From positions 3,224,001 through 3,288,000 of the forward strand of contig NZ_CP043420.1 in the NCBI RefSeq assembly GCF_008247605.1: a DNA stretch of 64,000 nucleotides. The letters run 5' to 3'. Source of the stretch: Kushneria phosphatilytica. GTDB lineage: Bacteria; Pseudomonadota; Gammaproteobacteria; Pseudomonadales; Halomonadaceae. The position numbers and the translations under genes are program-made. Under the pieces are notes generated by a model. That model did no database searches. It saw only the letters and a list, made by a program, of their open reading frames with translations, and was not told the origin of the DNA. This document shows, one piece after another, positions 63,871-64,000 of the stretch (its first letter is position 1; each line of letters starts with the position of its first letter).

Positions 63871-64000
63871 TTACTGTGCGGTGGGAGTCGCGTCCAGTAT
63901 CACAACACGATTGCGGCCTGCCCGCTTGGCCTGGTAAAGCGCTTCATCGGCTATTCTGAAAAGCGACTCGATATCCCCTTCTCTCACGGGGCCTCGGGCC
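63871..64000 (-). CDS. GGDEF-domain protein, C-terminal end (cut by window edge)
   Basis: The last ~42 residues are present: IADEALYQAKRAGRNRV, the hallmark end of a diguanylate cyclase GGDEF domain, then a short tail ending at TAA 63871-63873. The catalytic GGDEF loop lies outside the window, so activity cannot be judged. Confidence 0.85.
   Translation of the reverse strand, partial: ARGPVREGDIESLFRIADEALYQAKRAGRNRVVILDATPTAQ

Overview
The window is about 60% GC, gene-dense and chromosomal. Its content points to a gammaproteobacterium of the Halomonadaceae type (Halomonas, Kushneria or Chromohalobacter). The clues are a monomeric NADP isocitrate dehydrogenase, CbpA/CbpM, a DhnA-type aldolase, a complete C-P lyase operon and several TRAP/SSS-type transporters. 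The genus is inferred; there is no rRNA, tRNA, CRISPR array or intact insertion sequence to settle it.

Layout. (1) 1-13.5 kb is a sugar-alcohol island that I read as tetritol (erythritol/threitol) catabolism. It has an ABC sugar transporter with a DUF2291 protein, an EltD-like dehydrogenase, an FCD-type GntR regulator, an SDR and a TIM-barrel isomerase behind a TRAP transporter, a SorC/EryD-like regulator, an RpiB-like isomerase, a DAK-type kinase and a triosephosphate-isomerase-like protein. The expected product is D-erythrose 4-phosphate, and the next gene is transketolase. (2) 13.7-18.7 kb holds central carbon genes: tkt, class I aldolase fbaB (inverted) and pgk. (3) 18.7-19.1 kb is an 83-bp tandem array bounded by REP-like palindromes; a second REP pair lies at 22.4 kb. 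(4) 19-23 kb carries an M23 peptidase, cbpA-cbpM, panE, an unlisted 44-aa gene and a candidate small RNA. (5) 23-27.8 kb is a class I ribonucleotide reductase operon with a flavodoxin and a CPGC thioredoxin, preceded by a pair of NrdR boxes and DnaA-like boxes. (6) 30.1-41.8 kb is a complete phn operon (phnCDEFGHIJKLMN, a hexapeptide acyltransferase, phnP). Its promoter has four 11-bp-spaced PhoB-like repeats with a PhnF-like operator inside them, and a second operator sits on the phnF start codon. (7) 41.9-47.8 kb is an operon of unknown substrate: esterase, XRE-cupin regulator, HisD-family dehydrogenase, APC permease and nitrilase-family hydrolase, followed by an esterase paralogue that has lost its nucleophile. 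(8) 47.8-64 kb is a mixed region: nuclease, DksA-like protein, MocR regulator with divergent acetyltransferases and PaiB, SMP-30 protein, SSS transporter, icd, a DMT exporter, a radical SAM protein and the end of a GGDEF protein.

How the parts work together: region 1 should import and oxidise a four-carbon polyol, phosphorylate the tetrulose and isomerise it to erythrose 4-phosphate, which transketolase and aldolase (region 2) pass into central metabolism. Region 6 lets the cell take phosphorus from phosphonates under phosphate starvation. Gene starts were chosen by ribosome-binding site and family length, so several are shorter than the longest open frame.
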